Below, in pieces: positions 47,378-55,584 of a stretch of DNA of 64,000 nucleotides (position 1 is its first letter; the number at the start of each line of letters is the position of its first letter). The notes beneath the pieces were generated by a model that was given only the letters and a program-made list of their open reading frames with translations, was not told the origin of the DNA and made no database searches. The DNA lies in NCBI RefSeq assembly GCF_036884295.1, contig NZ_CP145608.1, forward strand, positions 2,046,001 through 2,110,000, in the 5' to 3' direction. The position numbers and the translations under genes are program-made. The DNA comes from Brochothrix thermosphacta DSM 20171 = FSL F6-1036. GTDB taxonomy: Bacteria; Bacillota; Bacilli; Lactobacillales; Listeriaceae.

Positions 47378-47581
47378 TATCATCGTTGTAAATTTATTTG
47401 CTTACGAGGATAGTATGGGACGGAGCGAAAGCGAGTACCACTCCTTTGTTATCATCGTTGTAAATTTATTTGCTTACGAGGATAGTATGGGTGCTGACAT
47501 TGTTGCGAATACATGAGCTTACAAAGACAGTATGGGTGCTGACATTGTTGCGAATATATGGGCTTACAAAGACAGTATGGG
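47378..47581. repeat. 72-bp and 45-bp tandem duplications next to the minisatellite
   Basis: An identical 42-bp segment occurs at 47378-47419 and 47450-47491 (period 72). It is followed by a 45-bp period (47491-47535 and 47536-47580, two mismatches, starting GTGCTGACATTGTTGCGAAT). The parts share GAGTACCAC and CCTTTTGTTA with the 27-bp units downstream. No start or ribosome site supports coding. Confidence 0.85.
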
Positions 47582-47601
47582 ACGGAAATTTCCAAAGGAA
47601 A

Positions 47602-48267
47602 TTGAGTACCACACCTTTTGTTAGTTGCTTGAGTACCATTCCTTTTGTTAGTTGCTGAATACCACACATTTTGGTAGTTGCTGAATACCACACATTTTGG
47701 TAGTTGCTTGAGTACCACACCTTATGCTAGTTGCTTGAGTACCACACCTTTTGTTAGTTGCTTGAATACCATTCCTTTTGCTAGTTGCTTGAGTACCACA
47801 TCTTTTGCTAGTTGCTTGAGTACCATTCCTTTTGTTAGTTGCTTGAGTACCATTCCTTTTGTTAGTTGCTTGAATACCGTTCCTTTTGTTAGTTGCTTGA
47901 ATACCATTCCTTTTGCTAGTTGCTTGAGTACCACATCTTTTGCTAGTTGCTTGAGTACCATTCCTTTTGTTAGTTGCTTGAATACCATTCCTTTTGCTAG
48001 TTGCTTGAGTACCACATCTTTTGCTAGTTGCTTGAATACCATTCCTTTTGTTAGTTGATTGAGTACCACACCTTTTGGTAGTTGATTGAGTACCACACCT
48101 TATGCTAGTTGCTTGAGTACCATTCCTTTTGTTAGTTGCTTGAGTACCATTCCTTTTGTTAGTTGCTGAATACCACACATTTTGGTAGTTGCTTGAGTAC
48201 CACACCTTATGCTAGTTGCTTGAGTATAGTTCCTTTTGTTAGTTGCTTGGGTACCGTTCCTTTTGTT
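47602..48267. repeat. 27-bp minisatellite, about 25 units, with 81-bp higher-order units
   Basis: Contiguous units of the form TTGCTTGAGTACCATTCC plus TTTTGTTAG. Variable sites are GAG/GAA, ATTCC/ACACC/ACATC and T/C/G before TAG. Three units (near 47659, 47685 and 48170) are 26 bp long. Blocks 47764-47844 and 47899-47979 are identical over 81 bp, and 47980-48060 differs at two positions. There are no unique spacers, so it is not CRISPR. Open frames exist on both strands only because 27 is divisible by three; the 26-bp units break them. Position: after the p60 gene terminator and before an acetyltransferase gene. Confidence 0.92.
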
Positions 48268-48306
48268 AATAATGTATGATTCCGTATGCCGACGTATTCT
48301 TTTGTG

Positions 48307-48342
48307 AAAAATAGGCATCAGTGAAACTTCACCCACACCATA
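48307..48342 (-). repeat. 36-bp intergenic motif, copy 1
   Basis: 32 of 36 bases match a second copy at 52505-52540, same orientation. On the minus strand it reads as YGVGEVSLMPIF, preceded by an open frame from 48381. It also contains GTGA-N4-TCAC. Function unknown. Confidence 0.7.
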
Positions 48343-48382
48343 GATAGAATCTTTAAACACAGTCATTGTAAATGATAACACT

Positions 48383-48437
48383 AAAAAAACAGACTATCTA
48401 TTGACGAATAAAAATTCGTAATACATAATCTGTCTAT
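48383..48437 (-). terminator. terminator of the lactonase-acetyltransferase operon
   Basis: A long imperfect stem on the minus strand (AGACAGATTATGTATTACGAAT against ATTCGTCAATAGATAGTCTG, split here as two arms) followed by T7. Confidence 0.75.
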
Positions 48438-48473
48438 TAATTGAAACACTAACATGTTCTCTATTTATTAAAC

Positions 48474-48947
48474 TTAGAGAGCTTTACTTAATGTGATATT
48501 CTCTTCCGTCTCAGTTAGTACAGAGTAACCTAATTTTTTCCAGAATGAAATACCAACGTCGTAACTTGATGGAAACGTAATATCAAATTGCTTCCCACCA
48601 TCATCTTTTGCCCATTGAAGAGCAACTTTTTCTAGTAGTTCATCAAGACCTTCTTCAACTACATCTTCAGCAATAACTAACCATTCTATTGTAAAATGTG
48701 TACTTTCATTTGGATTTTGTAAAATATCCAACAAGCCTTTTGCATTGTCTTCACCGTCCAAAAGTGCAAACGTATACTTATTGAAATTCGGTTTATTCGT
48801 TCCAAGAACTAGTTCGATATCCGCTTCAGTAAATAAACGTTTTTTTGTTTCTTTAAAATAATTAGGTGCTTTTTCAAATACAGATCGTACTGTATTTTCA
48901 TCTGCTGGATGTAAAACTTGGATATGGAAACCTTGATAATTTGACAT
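48474..48947 (-). CDS. GNAT-like hypothetical protein
   Basis: A 157-residue protein. MSNYQGFHIQVLHPADENTV at the start and DVGISFWKKLGYSVLTETEE near the end resemble the first and last parts of a GNAT fold, but the acetyl-CoA loop (Q/R-x-x-G-x-G/A) is not evident, so activity is doubtful. It is directly downstream of the lactonase gene (12-bp gap) on the same strand. The substrate is unknown. Confidence 0.65.
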   Translation of the reverse strand: MSNYQGFHIQVLHPADENTVRSVFEKAPNYFKETKKRLFTEADIELVLGTNKPNFNKYTFALLDGEDNAKGLLDILQNPNESTHFTIEWLVIAEDVVEEGLDELLEKVALQWAKDDGGKQFDITFPSSYDVGISFWKKLGYSVLTETEENITLSKAL

Positions 48948-48959
48948 AGAGAGACTCCT

Positions 48960-50009
48960 TTAGTTAATGTTATTTAAAAATGATACTGCCACTGTTTCAG
49001 GGACACTCACTTCTTTACTGACTGCTGTTAATTCACCAGATTCTGCATTAATTTTATACGATGTTGCAGTTCCTGTATCCTCATTTGCTGCAATCAGAAC
49101 AGTTCCTGCTGCATTGACATTAATATCTCGTGGACCAACTCCGAATGATGAAATAAATTGTTTAACTGACAACGTGCCATCCGCTGCGATATCAAAAGCA
49201 GTAATCCCATCATAACCACGGTTTGAAACATATAATGTTTTTTCGTTTGGCGTAATACGGATAGCTGAACCTTTGTTAGCTCCTTTAAAATCTTCAGGGA
49301 GTGAGTAAATTGTTTGTTTTACTACAAGACCACCTGTCTCTTTGTTGAATTTAGCAACAATTACTTCGTTAGATAACTCTGTCATGATATACACTGTTTC
49401 ACCATCTTTTGTGAAAACAAGATGACGAGGGCCACTTCCTGGCTTAACAGATAGTATAGCAACACGTTCTAATTCCGCTCCATTTACTTTATATGAATAA
49501 ATCTCATCCGTTCCTAAATCTACACCTAAGACAAATTTACCATCAGGTGTTAAGTCTGAATAGTGAGCATAAGCTTTATCTTGACGTTCAGGATTAATGC
49601 TATTACCTTCATGTGCATCTCTTGAAACCACACGATCAATTGATCCATCTTCATTCAAAGCGACTGAATCAATTAAACCACGGTGATAGTTTGCTGTATA
49701 CAATACATTACCTGCATTATTAATTGCAACATAACAAGGTGGTGCTCCCTCTTCTGAAATATTATTTAATGGTGTTAATGTTGCATCTTCATTAATTTTA
49801 AAAGATTGAATTCCACCTTTACCATCTACCTTAGCAATTGAATAAAGGTAACTATTAGTAGGATCAATTGTTAAATAGGTCGGATTATCTACCTTACCTG
49901 CAACAGCAACATTGCTTAATTCAGCTGTTTCATTATTAACCGTCGCTGTGTAAATGCCTTGGCTTGCTTTTTTTGTGTATGTTCCAAAATAAACGCGTTC
50001 ATTACTCAT
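48960..50009 (-). CDS. lactonase-family beta-propeller protein (YkgB/Pgl type)
   Basis: A 349-residue seven-bladed propeller. VYFGTYTKKASQGIYTATV, PPCYVAINNAGNVLYTANY, GPRHLVFTKDGETVYIMTE and GPRDINVNAAGTVLIAANE are repeated blade motifs of the lactonase family. Members include 6-phosphogluconolactonase of the propeller type in the oxidative pentose phosphate pathway. That role is plausible here but not proven, since no zwf or gnd is nearby. Likely cytoplasmic: no signal peptide. Confidence 0.9.
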   Translation of the reverse strand: MSNERVYFGTYTKKASQGIYTATVNNETAELSNVAVAGKVDNPTYLTIDPTNSYLYSIAKVDGKGGIQSFKINEDATLTPLNNISEEGAPPCYVAINNAGNVLYTANYHRGLIDSVALNEDGSIDRVVSRDAHEGNSINPERQDKAYAHYSDLTPDGKFVLGVDLGTDEIYSYKVNGAELERVAILSVKPGSGPRHLVFTKDGETVYIMTELSNEVIVAKFNKETGGLVVKQTIYSLPEDFKGANKGSAIRITPNEKTLYVSNRGYDGITAFDIAADGTLSVKQFISSFGVGPRDINVNAAGTVLIAANEDTGTATSYKINAESGELTAVSKEVSVPETVAVSFLNNIN

Positions 50010-50089
50010 AGTATATCTCTCCCTTACAATCTGTTTTCCTCTATATTATAACACCATTTTAACTTACCGTCTGTTCATAATGGGTGCGC

Positions 50090-50539
50090 TTACTTTAATT
50101 TATTAGTATCTAACCATTTTTCTGTTTGCGTCGCTGATTTATCTGCTGCATTAAAAGAGGCCTGTTTTTTATTATCTTTAATAACCATAAGTGTCGGTAC
50201 GGAGGAAACATCTAAATTATTAAGCAGTTTAGTCAACGATTTATCATCACTTTTACGCGCTTTATCTGTATTGTAATAATAAACTGTCAGTTTTTTATCT
50301 TTTGCGATTTTTGCAAGCTTAGGTGTAAAAGCTCGGCAATATTTACACGTTGGTCGACCTATATAAACAACAAATCCATCTTTAGATTCTTTCATCGTCT
50401 CAAACTCAGTTGTTGTAATCGCTTTGAAGGTTGATGTATCCATTTCTTTCGTTGCAAAAGGTTTGAAAATCAATACTCCACTACCTATGACAAGTATTGC
50501 TACAACAATAATCATCCACCATTTTATCTTGTTAATCAC
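50090..50539 (-). CDS. membrane-anchored thioredoxin-like protein
   Basis: 149 residues: one N-terminal membrane helix (WWMIIVVAILVIGSGVLIF) then an extracytoplasmic thioredoxin fold with active site PTCKYCRAF and the cis-Pro loop SSVPTLMVIK. It resembles bacteriocin-accessory and BdbA-like thiol oxidoreductases. Probably assists disulfide chemistry outside the cell, but the partner is unknown. No bacteriocin genes are nearby. AGGGAGG-type ribosome site upstream. Confidence 0.88.
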   Translation of the reverse strand: MINKIKWWMIIVVAILVIGSGVLIFKPFATKEMDTSTFKAITTTEFETMKESKDGFVVYIGRPTCKYCRAFTPKLAKIAKDKKLTVYYYNTDKARKSDDKSLTKLLNNLDVSSVPTLMVIKDNKKQASFNAADKSATQTEKWLDTNKLK

Positions 50540-50702
50540 AACTTTCCCTCCCTATTCTTAACTGCTTTAAGAATAACGTTTATTATGCTTAATTGCAATT
50601 GTATTTTTTATCGTTTCTTCATTGATTTCTAGATGTTTAATCACCTTTTTTATGATACAATTGTACTATGGGGCAAATTTATAAGAATTGGAAGGTGTTA
50701 CA

Positions 50703-50960
50703 ATGTCAACGTTTAAAATCATTGATGCCATTCAAACAGAATGTCTTTTGGCTAAAGAAGCCACAGGTAGTGAACAAGCAAAACACCTCTATACTATCAA
50801 ACAACTGGCACTGTTGATTGAGGATGTTTCATCACCCTCGAATACGTCCACAATGGAACTCCCTAAACCAATCGCAACTGTTGCGTCTCACTCACCAACT
50901 GAATCTCTGACTGTCACTTCAGAAAGCGATCACTCATCAGGTTCATTACTAGACTTCTAA
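50703..50960 (+). CDS. YwdI/DUF5327-family protein
   Basis: An 85-residue protein starting STFKIIDAIQTECLLAKEAT and containing KHLYTIKQLALLIED, with a Ser/Thr-rich tail. The N-terminal half matches the YwdI (DUF5327) pattern as I recall it. Function unknown. ATG 50703 follows GGAAGG. It lies just before a ywdK-like gene, the same order as in Bacillus. Confidence 0.7.
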   Translation: MSTFKIIDAIQTECLLAKEATGSEQAKHLYTIKQLALLIEDVSSPSNTSTMELPKPIATVASHSPTESLTVTSESDHSSGSLLDF

Positions 50961-50999
50961 CACGCATTTATTTCAAGCTACATGAAATGAGGAGCTCAC

Positions 51000-51383
51000 A
51001 TGAAAAAATTTGCTATTATTGGTGCAGTATTTGCAATGCTAGCCGTTGCACTTGGTGCATTTGGAGCACACGCCTTAAAAGAACAACTTGGCAGCTCTCG
51101 TTCCGTTTGGGAAACTGCAGTGCAATATCAAATGTTTCATGCACTCGCACTATTAGTAATTGCTATTTTACTTCATCTCTTCCGTGATTCGTTTTTTTCG
51201 ATTGCGGCATGGTTGATGGTTATAGGTACTTTATTTTTCTCAGGTAGCCTTTATACACTTAGTCTTATAAAAATCACTGCAATTGGTATCGTTACACCTA
51301 TTGGTGGCGTCTTTTTTATTCTTGCATGGCTATTTGTAATTTTGGGTATCTTTAGAATTCGCACATCACGTTTTAACTATTAA
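51000..51383 (+). CDS. DUF423 membrane protein (YwdK-like)
   Basis: A 127-residue protein with four hydrophobic segments. MKKFAIIGAVFAMLAVALGA, FGAHALKEQL and VQYQMFHALALLVIA are the DUF423 signature, and the C-terminal IGGVFFILAWLFVI follows. The function of the family is unknown. Tightly placed between ywdI-like and pta. Confidence 0.92.
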   Translation: MKKFAIIGAVFAMLAVALGAFGAHALKEQLGSSRSVWETAVQYQMFHALALLVIAILLHLFRDSFFSIAAWLMVIGTLFFSGSLYTLSLIKITAIGIVTPIGGVFFILAWLFVILGIFRIRTSRFNY

Positions 51384-51404
51384 AAAATTTTAGGAGGCAA
51401 CATT

Positions 51405-52382
51405 TTGAAAACATTAATCAATGAGTTAAAAGAAAAAGTTGTAGGGAAAGATATTCGTATTGTCTTCCCAGAAGGAAACGATACACGTATTGTATCAACT
51501 GCTGCACGTTTACAAGCAGAAGGAAGTGTTATCCCTGTATTATTAGGTAATCCTGAAGTCATTGCAGCCACAGCAAAAGAAGCTGGTGTTATTATTGATA
51601 ACATTGAAACTCATGATCCAGCTAATGATGAATTATTTGAAGAATTGGTAACAGCCTTTGTTGAACGCCGCGCTGGTAAAACAACTGAGGAACAAGCTCG
51701 TAAAATGCTACTAGATCCAAACTATTTTGGCACAATGCTTGTGCATACTGACAAAGTACAAGGTCTTGTAAGTGGAGCAGTTCACTCAACAGGTGATACT
51801 GTTAGACCTGCTTTACAAATCATCAAAACTAAGCCAGGGATCAAAAAAACTTCTGGTGCTATGATGATGCTTGGTCGTTCATCACGTTTTATCTTTTCAG
51901 ATGTTGCAATCAACATCAGTCCAGATAGTATTGACTTAGCTGAAACTGCTATTGCAAGTGCTGAAACTGCAAGTATTTTCAACATTGAGCCTAAAATTGC
52001 TATGTTGAGTTTCTCAACTCATGGTTCGGCAAAATCTCCAGAAGCAGAAGCTGTTGCTGAAGCAACTCGCCTTGTCAAAGAGGCACGCCCTGATTTAATA
52101 GTTGATGGTGAAATTCAATTTGACGCTGCATTTGTTCCAGAAGTTGCACAATTAAAAGCACCTGATTCACCTTTATTAGGTAATGCTTCTGTTTTCGTTT
52201 TCCCTAATCTTAGTGCAGGTAATATCGGATATAAATTAGTACAACGTTTTGCTAAATTAGAAGCAGTTGGACCTATTCTACAAGGTTTAAACAAACCTGT
52301 GAATGATTTATCGCGTGGTTGTACTGCAGATGATGCTTATAAATTAGCATTAATTACTGCAGCTCAAGCTGTCGCTAAATAA
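51405..52382 (+). CDS. pta: phosphate acetyltransferase
   Basis: Interconverts acetyl-CoA and acetyl phosphate. A 325-residue short-form Pta. TTG start behind AGGAGG. Motifs: DIRIVFPEGNDTRIVSTAAR, GLVSGAVHSTGDTVRPALQI, MLSFSTHGSAKSPEA and VFPNLSAGNIGYKLVQR, the last two forming the active site. With pyruvate oxidase (20.5 kb) it links pyruvate to acetyl-CoA/acetate metabolism. The ackA partner is not in this window. Confidence 0.96.
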   Translation: MKTLINELKEKVVGKDIRIVFPEGNDTRIVSTAARLQAEGSVIPVLLGNPEVIAATAKEAGVIIDNIETHDPANDELFEELVTAFVERRAGKTTEEQARKMLLDPNYFGTMLVHTDKVQGLVSGAVHSTGDTVRPALQIIKTKPGIKKTSGAMMMLGRSSRFIFSDVAINISPDSIDLAETAIASAETASIFNIEPKIAMLSFSTHGSAKSPEAEAVAEATRLVKEARPDLIVDGEIQFDAAFVPEVAQLKAPDSPLLGNASVFVFPNLSAGNIGYKLVQRFAKLEAVGPILQGLNKPVNDLSRGCTADDAYKLALITAAQAVAK

Positions 52383-52409
52383 TTAACACCCCAATATTAC
52401 AGTATTTTT

Positions 52410-52438
52410 ACAGCTGCACTTTGTGTGGCTGTTTTTTT
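52410..52438 (+). terminator. terminator of pta
   Basis: ACAGC-TGCAC pairs with GTGTG-GCTGT around TTT (two wobbles), then T7, about 30 bp after the stop. Confidence 0.75.
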
Positions 52439-52504
52439 GTATCGACATTCAAAATTTTCATTTGAATATCAATCAGTCCAATTGAGTGGTTCTCTTTTCC
52501 CACA

Positions 52505-52540
52505 AAAAATAGGCATCAGTGAATACTCACCAACACCATA
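52505..52540 (-). repeat. 36-bp intergenic motif, copy 2
   Basis: Second copy of the motif at 48307-48342. Minus-strand reading YGVGEYSLMPIF within a 25-codon frame that has no start codon. Same GTGA-N4-TCAC core with a different loop. Confidence 0.7.
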
Positions 52541-52575
52541 ATACGCTTACTTATAAATTAGAAAGTAAAGTTATC

Positions 52576-52620
52576 AAAAAAAGACCGTATATCACCATCA
52601 AATATCGGCAATATACAGCC
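52576..52620 (-). terminator. terminator of the 77-residue gene
   Basis: Minus strand GGCTGTATAT pairs with ATATACGGTC, loop about 24, then T7. It lies directly after the stop at 52632. Confidence 0.75.
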
Positions 52621-52631
52621 TAAAATAATTT

Positions 52632-52865
52632 TTATGAAAATATTTGATTTTTAGGTAGCCAAGCAAAATTATGTTCGTGTATTCCAATAATGTTAATATC
52701 TTGTTGGATTGTATCCCTAAAACGCTTTTCTATTTGTATTTTTGTCCAATCGACTGGAAAAATACAATATCTATGTATTTTTTTCACTTCTTTATTTAAG
52801 TCTTTTTTAGAAGTAAAGACGATTGAATAAATCAAAACATCATCCCAATTATCTTCTATGCGCAT
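52632..52865 (-). CDS. hypothetical protein, 77 residues
   Basis: MRIEDNWDDVLIYSIVFTSK, KKDLNKEVKKIHRYCIFPVD and a C-terminal GIHEHNFAWLPKNQIFS. No family recognised. AGAGGAG stands eight bases before the ATG and a clear terminator follows, so it is probably a real monocistronic gene. No signal or membrane segment. Function unknown. Confidence 0.6.
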   Translation of the reverse strand: MRIEDNWDDVLIYSIVFTSKKDLNKEVKKIHRYCIFPVDWTKIQIEKRFRDTIQQDINIIGIHEHNFAWLPKNQIFS

Positions 52866-53053
52866 CTTTATTCTCCTCTCTGATTTATATATATACCACC
52901 TTCATACAACTTGATTTTAACATAGAAACACCTCCTCATATAGCTCATTAAATACCTAAAAAGAAGCAGTTTATGGAAAAACAATCACCTTGTTATCACT
53001 TTATCCTTATTTATTCTTATGCACTATATATATTTAGCGAATATAAGTCATTC

Positions 53054-53103
53054 AAAAAAACTTTTCATCTGATTCAGATTATCTCCAAATCAAATAAAAA
53101 GTT
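53054..53103 (-). terminator. terminator of the hemH-hemY operon
   Basis: AACTTTT pairs with AAAAGTT and an inner GATT/AATC, followed by T7 on the minus strand, next to the hemY stop. Confidence 0.6.
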
Positions 53104-53108
53104 CTTGT

Positions 53109-54464
53109 TCACATATTCTTTACTGTTTCTTTAGCTAATTGAATACAATCTGGAATACCTACACCCTCGTATGACATACCAATAAAATGCAGTCCTTCTC
53201 GTTGGTGTTTTGTCTTTTCTAATAACGAAGCTACTCTTTCAGTATGTCCAATATCGTATTGAGGCATTGCCATATTCATCTTACTTATTTCAGTAACTTC
53301 TGGTTCCGCCGTAACACCCATTATATCTTGTAGATAAGTACGTGCTAAGCTGATTAATTCATCATCTGCTAACTCAGTAACGTTAGATAGATTGCTTCTG
53401 CCTAAAAACACACGTAATAATATACGATTTTCTGGTACCATATGTGGCCATTTTGTATGGACCCATGTACAAGCTGTCATATGTTCGTCTTTTTCACGTG
53501 TCATTAAAAATCCTGTTCCGTCAGGTAGACTGGGAACATCATCTATCTTGAAACCAAATGACAATGTCGCTGAAGAAGCAATTTTTTGATTTTTTAATGG
53601 TGACTCATATTGAGGCATTAGTTCTAATGCTCTTAAATGATTAATTCCGAAGATAATCTCATCTACAACTTCTATTTCTCCATTTTTGAATAGTAAATGA
53701 TATCTATCTTCTTTTTTTTCAATATTTTCAATTGCCTTATTAAGATGACATCGTTCTGTTGGAAGTTGTTTCACCAACTCATCAACAAGTTGAGTCATTC
53801 CACCCTTTAGTGTTCGAAATGCACCAATTGTTTGCTTTGTTCCTGTCGTTTGTACTCGTTGCTTTCGCAAACCTTTTAGTATACTACCATTTTCATTAAG
53901 AAGGGTTTCCATTGCCGGATAAGTTGCTCTCAAACTCATTTGATAGAGATTACCTGCATAAATACCTGAAAAAAGAGGTTCAATTAAATGAGTAACCATT
54001 TCTTTACCAAATCGCTTCTCAAAAAAATCACCTAATGATTGATCTTCTTTTGATCTATCTGCTGGTTTGATTAGTTCATATAATACCCTTACTTTACCAA
54101 GTGGCGAAAACAGTTTACTTTTTAAAAAGGGTTTTAACTTTGTAGGTATACCCATGATTGAACCATCAGGTATTGGGTGGAAAATTTTATTTTGATAAAT
54201 GTATGACTGTCCCGTTGCATTTTTCACTAGTTCTGAATCTAGTTTCAAGTCATGAATCAACTGCATCCCTGCTGGTTTACGTGCTAAAAAAGAGTCTGGC
54301 CCTTTTTCAATGATATAACCTTGCTTATGAACAGTTTTTATATGACCTCCAAAACGTGCACTTGCTTCATACACTTGCCAATCTATGTTTTTATTTTGAC
54401 GGGCTAAATAGAAAGCAGCCGTTAATCCAGACAAACCGCCACCAATAATAGCTACTTTTTTCAT
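53109..54464 (-). CDS. hemY: coproporphyrinogen III oxidase, HemY/CgoX type
   Basis: A 451-residue FAD enzyme that oxidises coproporphyrinogen III to coproporphyrin III in the Firmicutes heme pathway. KVAIIGGGLSGLTAAFYLAR is the FAD-binding GxGxxG motif, GGHIKTVHKQGYIIEKGPDS the FAD/active-site region, and FIGMSYEGVGIPDCIQLAKE the C-terminal FAD motif. It overlaps hemH by four bases. With HemQ encoded divergently, all three late steps of the coproporphyrin route are here. Confidence 0.95.
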   Translation of the reverse strand: MKKVAIIGGGLSGLTAAFYLARQNKNIDWQVYEASARFGGHIKTVHKQGYIIEKGPDSFLARKPAGMQLIHDLKLDSELVKNATGQSYIYQNKIFHPIPDGSIMGIPTKLKPFLKSKLFSPLGKVRVLYELIKPADRSKEDQSLGDFFEKRFGKEMVTHLIEPLFSGIYAGNLYQMSLRATYPAMETLLNENGSILKGLRKQRVQTTGTKQTIGAFRTLKGGMTQLVDELVKQLPTERCHLNKAIENIEKKEDRYHLLFKNGEIEVVDEIIFGINHLRALELMPQYESPLKNQKIASSATLSFGFKIDDVPSLPDGTGFLMTREKDEHMTACTWVHTKWPHMVPENRILLRVFLGRSNLSNVTELADDELISLARTYLQDIMGVTAEPEVTEISKMNMAMPQYDIGHTERVASLLEKTKHQREGLHFIGMSYEGVGIPDCIQLAKETVKNM

Positions 54465-55393
54465 AGGTTAGTTTCACGGGCTTTCATAACAATATCAGTT
54501 AATGCTTCAATAAAAAGCGGATCTGTATTCGGCATCTCTAAACGGTGATAATTTGCACCGATTTCGGCTACAACATCTTTACATTCGATATCATTATCAT
54601 AAAGAACTTCTAAGTGTTCTGCTACAAAACCAACGGGTAAGTATATGTACTCCGTATAATTATTTTCACTAAGTTCTCGTGTTAAATCTAAAACATCTGG
54701 ACCGATCCATTCATCAGCTGTTCTACCAGCACTTTGCCACCCTACAACAAAATTCGTAATACCTGCTCGTTCAGCAATTAATTCCGCAGTTCGTTTCACT
54801 TCTTGAGGATAATAATCACCATCTTTTAAAATTTTCACTGGTAAACTATGAGCAGAAAAAACATACATTGCATTTTTTCTTTGTTCATCTGTAAATGAAT
54901 GATTCAATGCTTTAATTTGATTTGCCCAAAAATCTAAGAATTTAGGTTCTTCAAACCAACGTAATATTTTTGTTAATTTAATTTCCGAACCAATTTCATC
55001 AATTTTTTTCTGAGCACGAGAATGATAAGATTGTGTACTAAAACCAGAATATTGTGGAGCTAGTACTATACCATAAGCCTCTTTAATGCCATCATTTTCC
55101 ATCTCGACAACAGCCTCTTCAATCCAAGGTTCGATATGTTTTAGCCCAATATAAACCTGGTATTGAACATCTTCATTTTTACTGTTCAAACTTGAACCAA
55201 GTGCTGCAGCCTGTTCATCTGTAATACGTGCTAAAGGAGAAATCCCACCAATATCACGATAACGTTCTGCTAAATCATCATATAGTTCTTGCGTAGGTGC
55301 ATGACCATGACGAATATCTGTATAATATCTTAAAATATCTTCTTCTTTATATGGTGTCCCGTAGGCCATCACCAATAAACCAATTTTTTTCAA
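54461..55393 (-). CDS. hemH: coproporphyrin ferrochelatase
   Basis: Inserts Fe2+ into coproporphyrin III. 310 residues. GLLVMAYGTPYKEEDILRYY at the N-terminus, MYVFSAHSLPVKIL with the metal-binding His, and LPVGFVAEHLEVLYDNDIEC with the second conserved Glu are ferrochelatase motifs. No C-terminal extension. First gene of the hemH-hemY unit, overlapping hemY by four bases; divergent from hemQ with a 191-bp gap. Confidence 0.96.
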   Translation of the reverse strand: MKKIGLLVMAYGTPYKEEDILRYYTDIRHGHAPTQELYDDLAERYRDIGGISPLARITDEQAAALGSSLNSKNEDVQYQVYIGLKHIEPWIEEAVVEMENDGIKEAYGIVLAPQYSGFSTQSYHSRAQKKIDEIGSEIKLTKILRWFEEPKFLDFWANQIKALNHSFTDEQRKNAMYVFSAHSLPVKILKDGDYYPQEVKRTAELIAERAGITNFVVGWQSAGRTADEWIGPDVLDLTRELSENNYTEYIYLPVGFVAEHLEVLYDNDIECKDVVAEIGANYHRLEMPNTDPLFIEALTDIVMKARETNL

Positions 55394-55584
55394 AACATAG
55401 CCCCCTTATTTTTAATCACAATTAGCTTAACATACTTATTTAGAATAATTATTAGTAAATATCCGTCAAATGTTTCAATTTAGTGTCTAAATTCAAAATT
55501 TTTTCAGAGAACTTCCCTCTATTTTGGTTTTATAATCTGCTATCCTTTATAATTGAGGTATTAATATATAGAGGAGAGATAATA

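Noticed and set aside
47602-48267. CRISPR array
   Set aside because: Units are contiguous with no unique spacers, there is no leader, and there are no cas genes in the window.
47648-48381. Long minus-strand open frames of NKRNGTQAT or MVLKQLTKG repeats across the minisatellite
   Set aside because: They exist because the unit is 27 bp. No ribosome site or signal is seen, and 26-bp units shift the frame, so the same repeat is read in different frames.
50090-50539. Bacteriocin locus suggested by the thioredoxin-like accessory protein
   Set aside because: No precursor with a double-glycine leader, immunity gene or dedicated transporter lies nearby.
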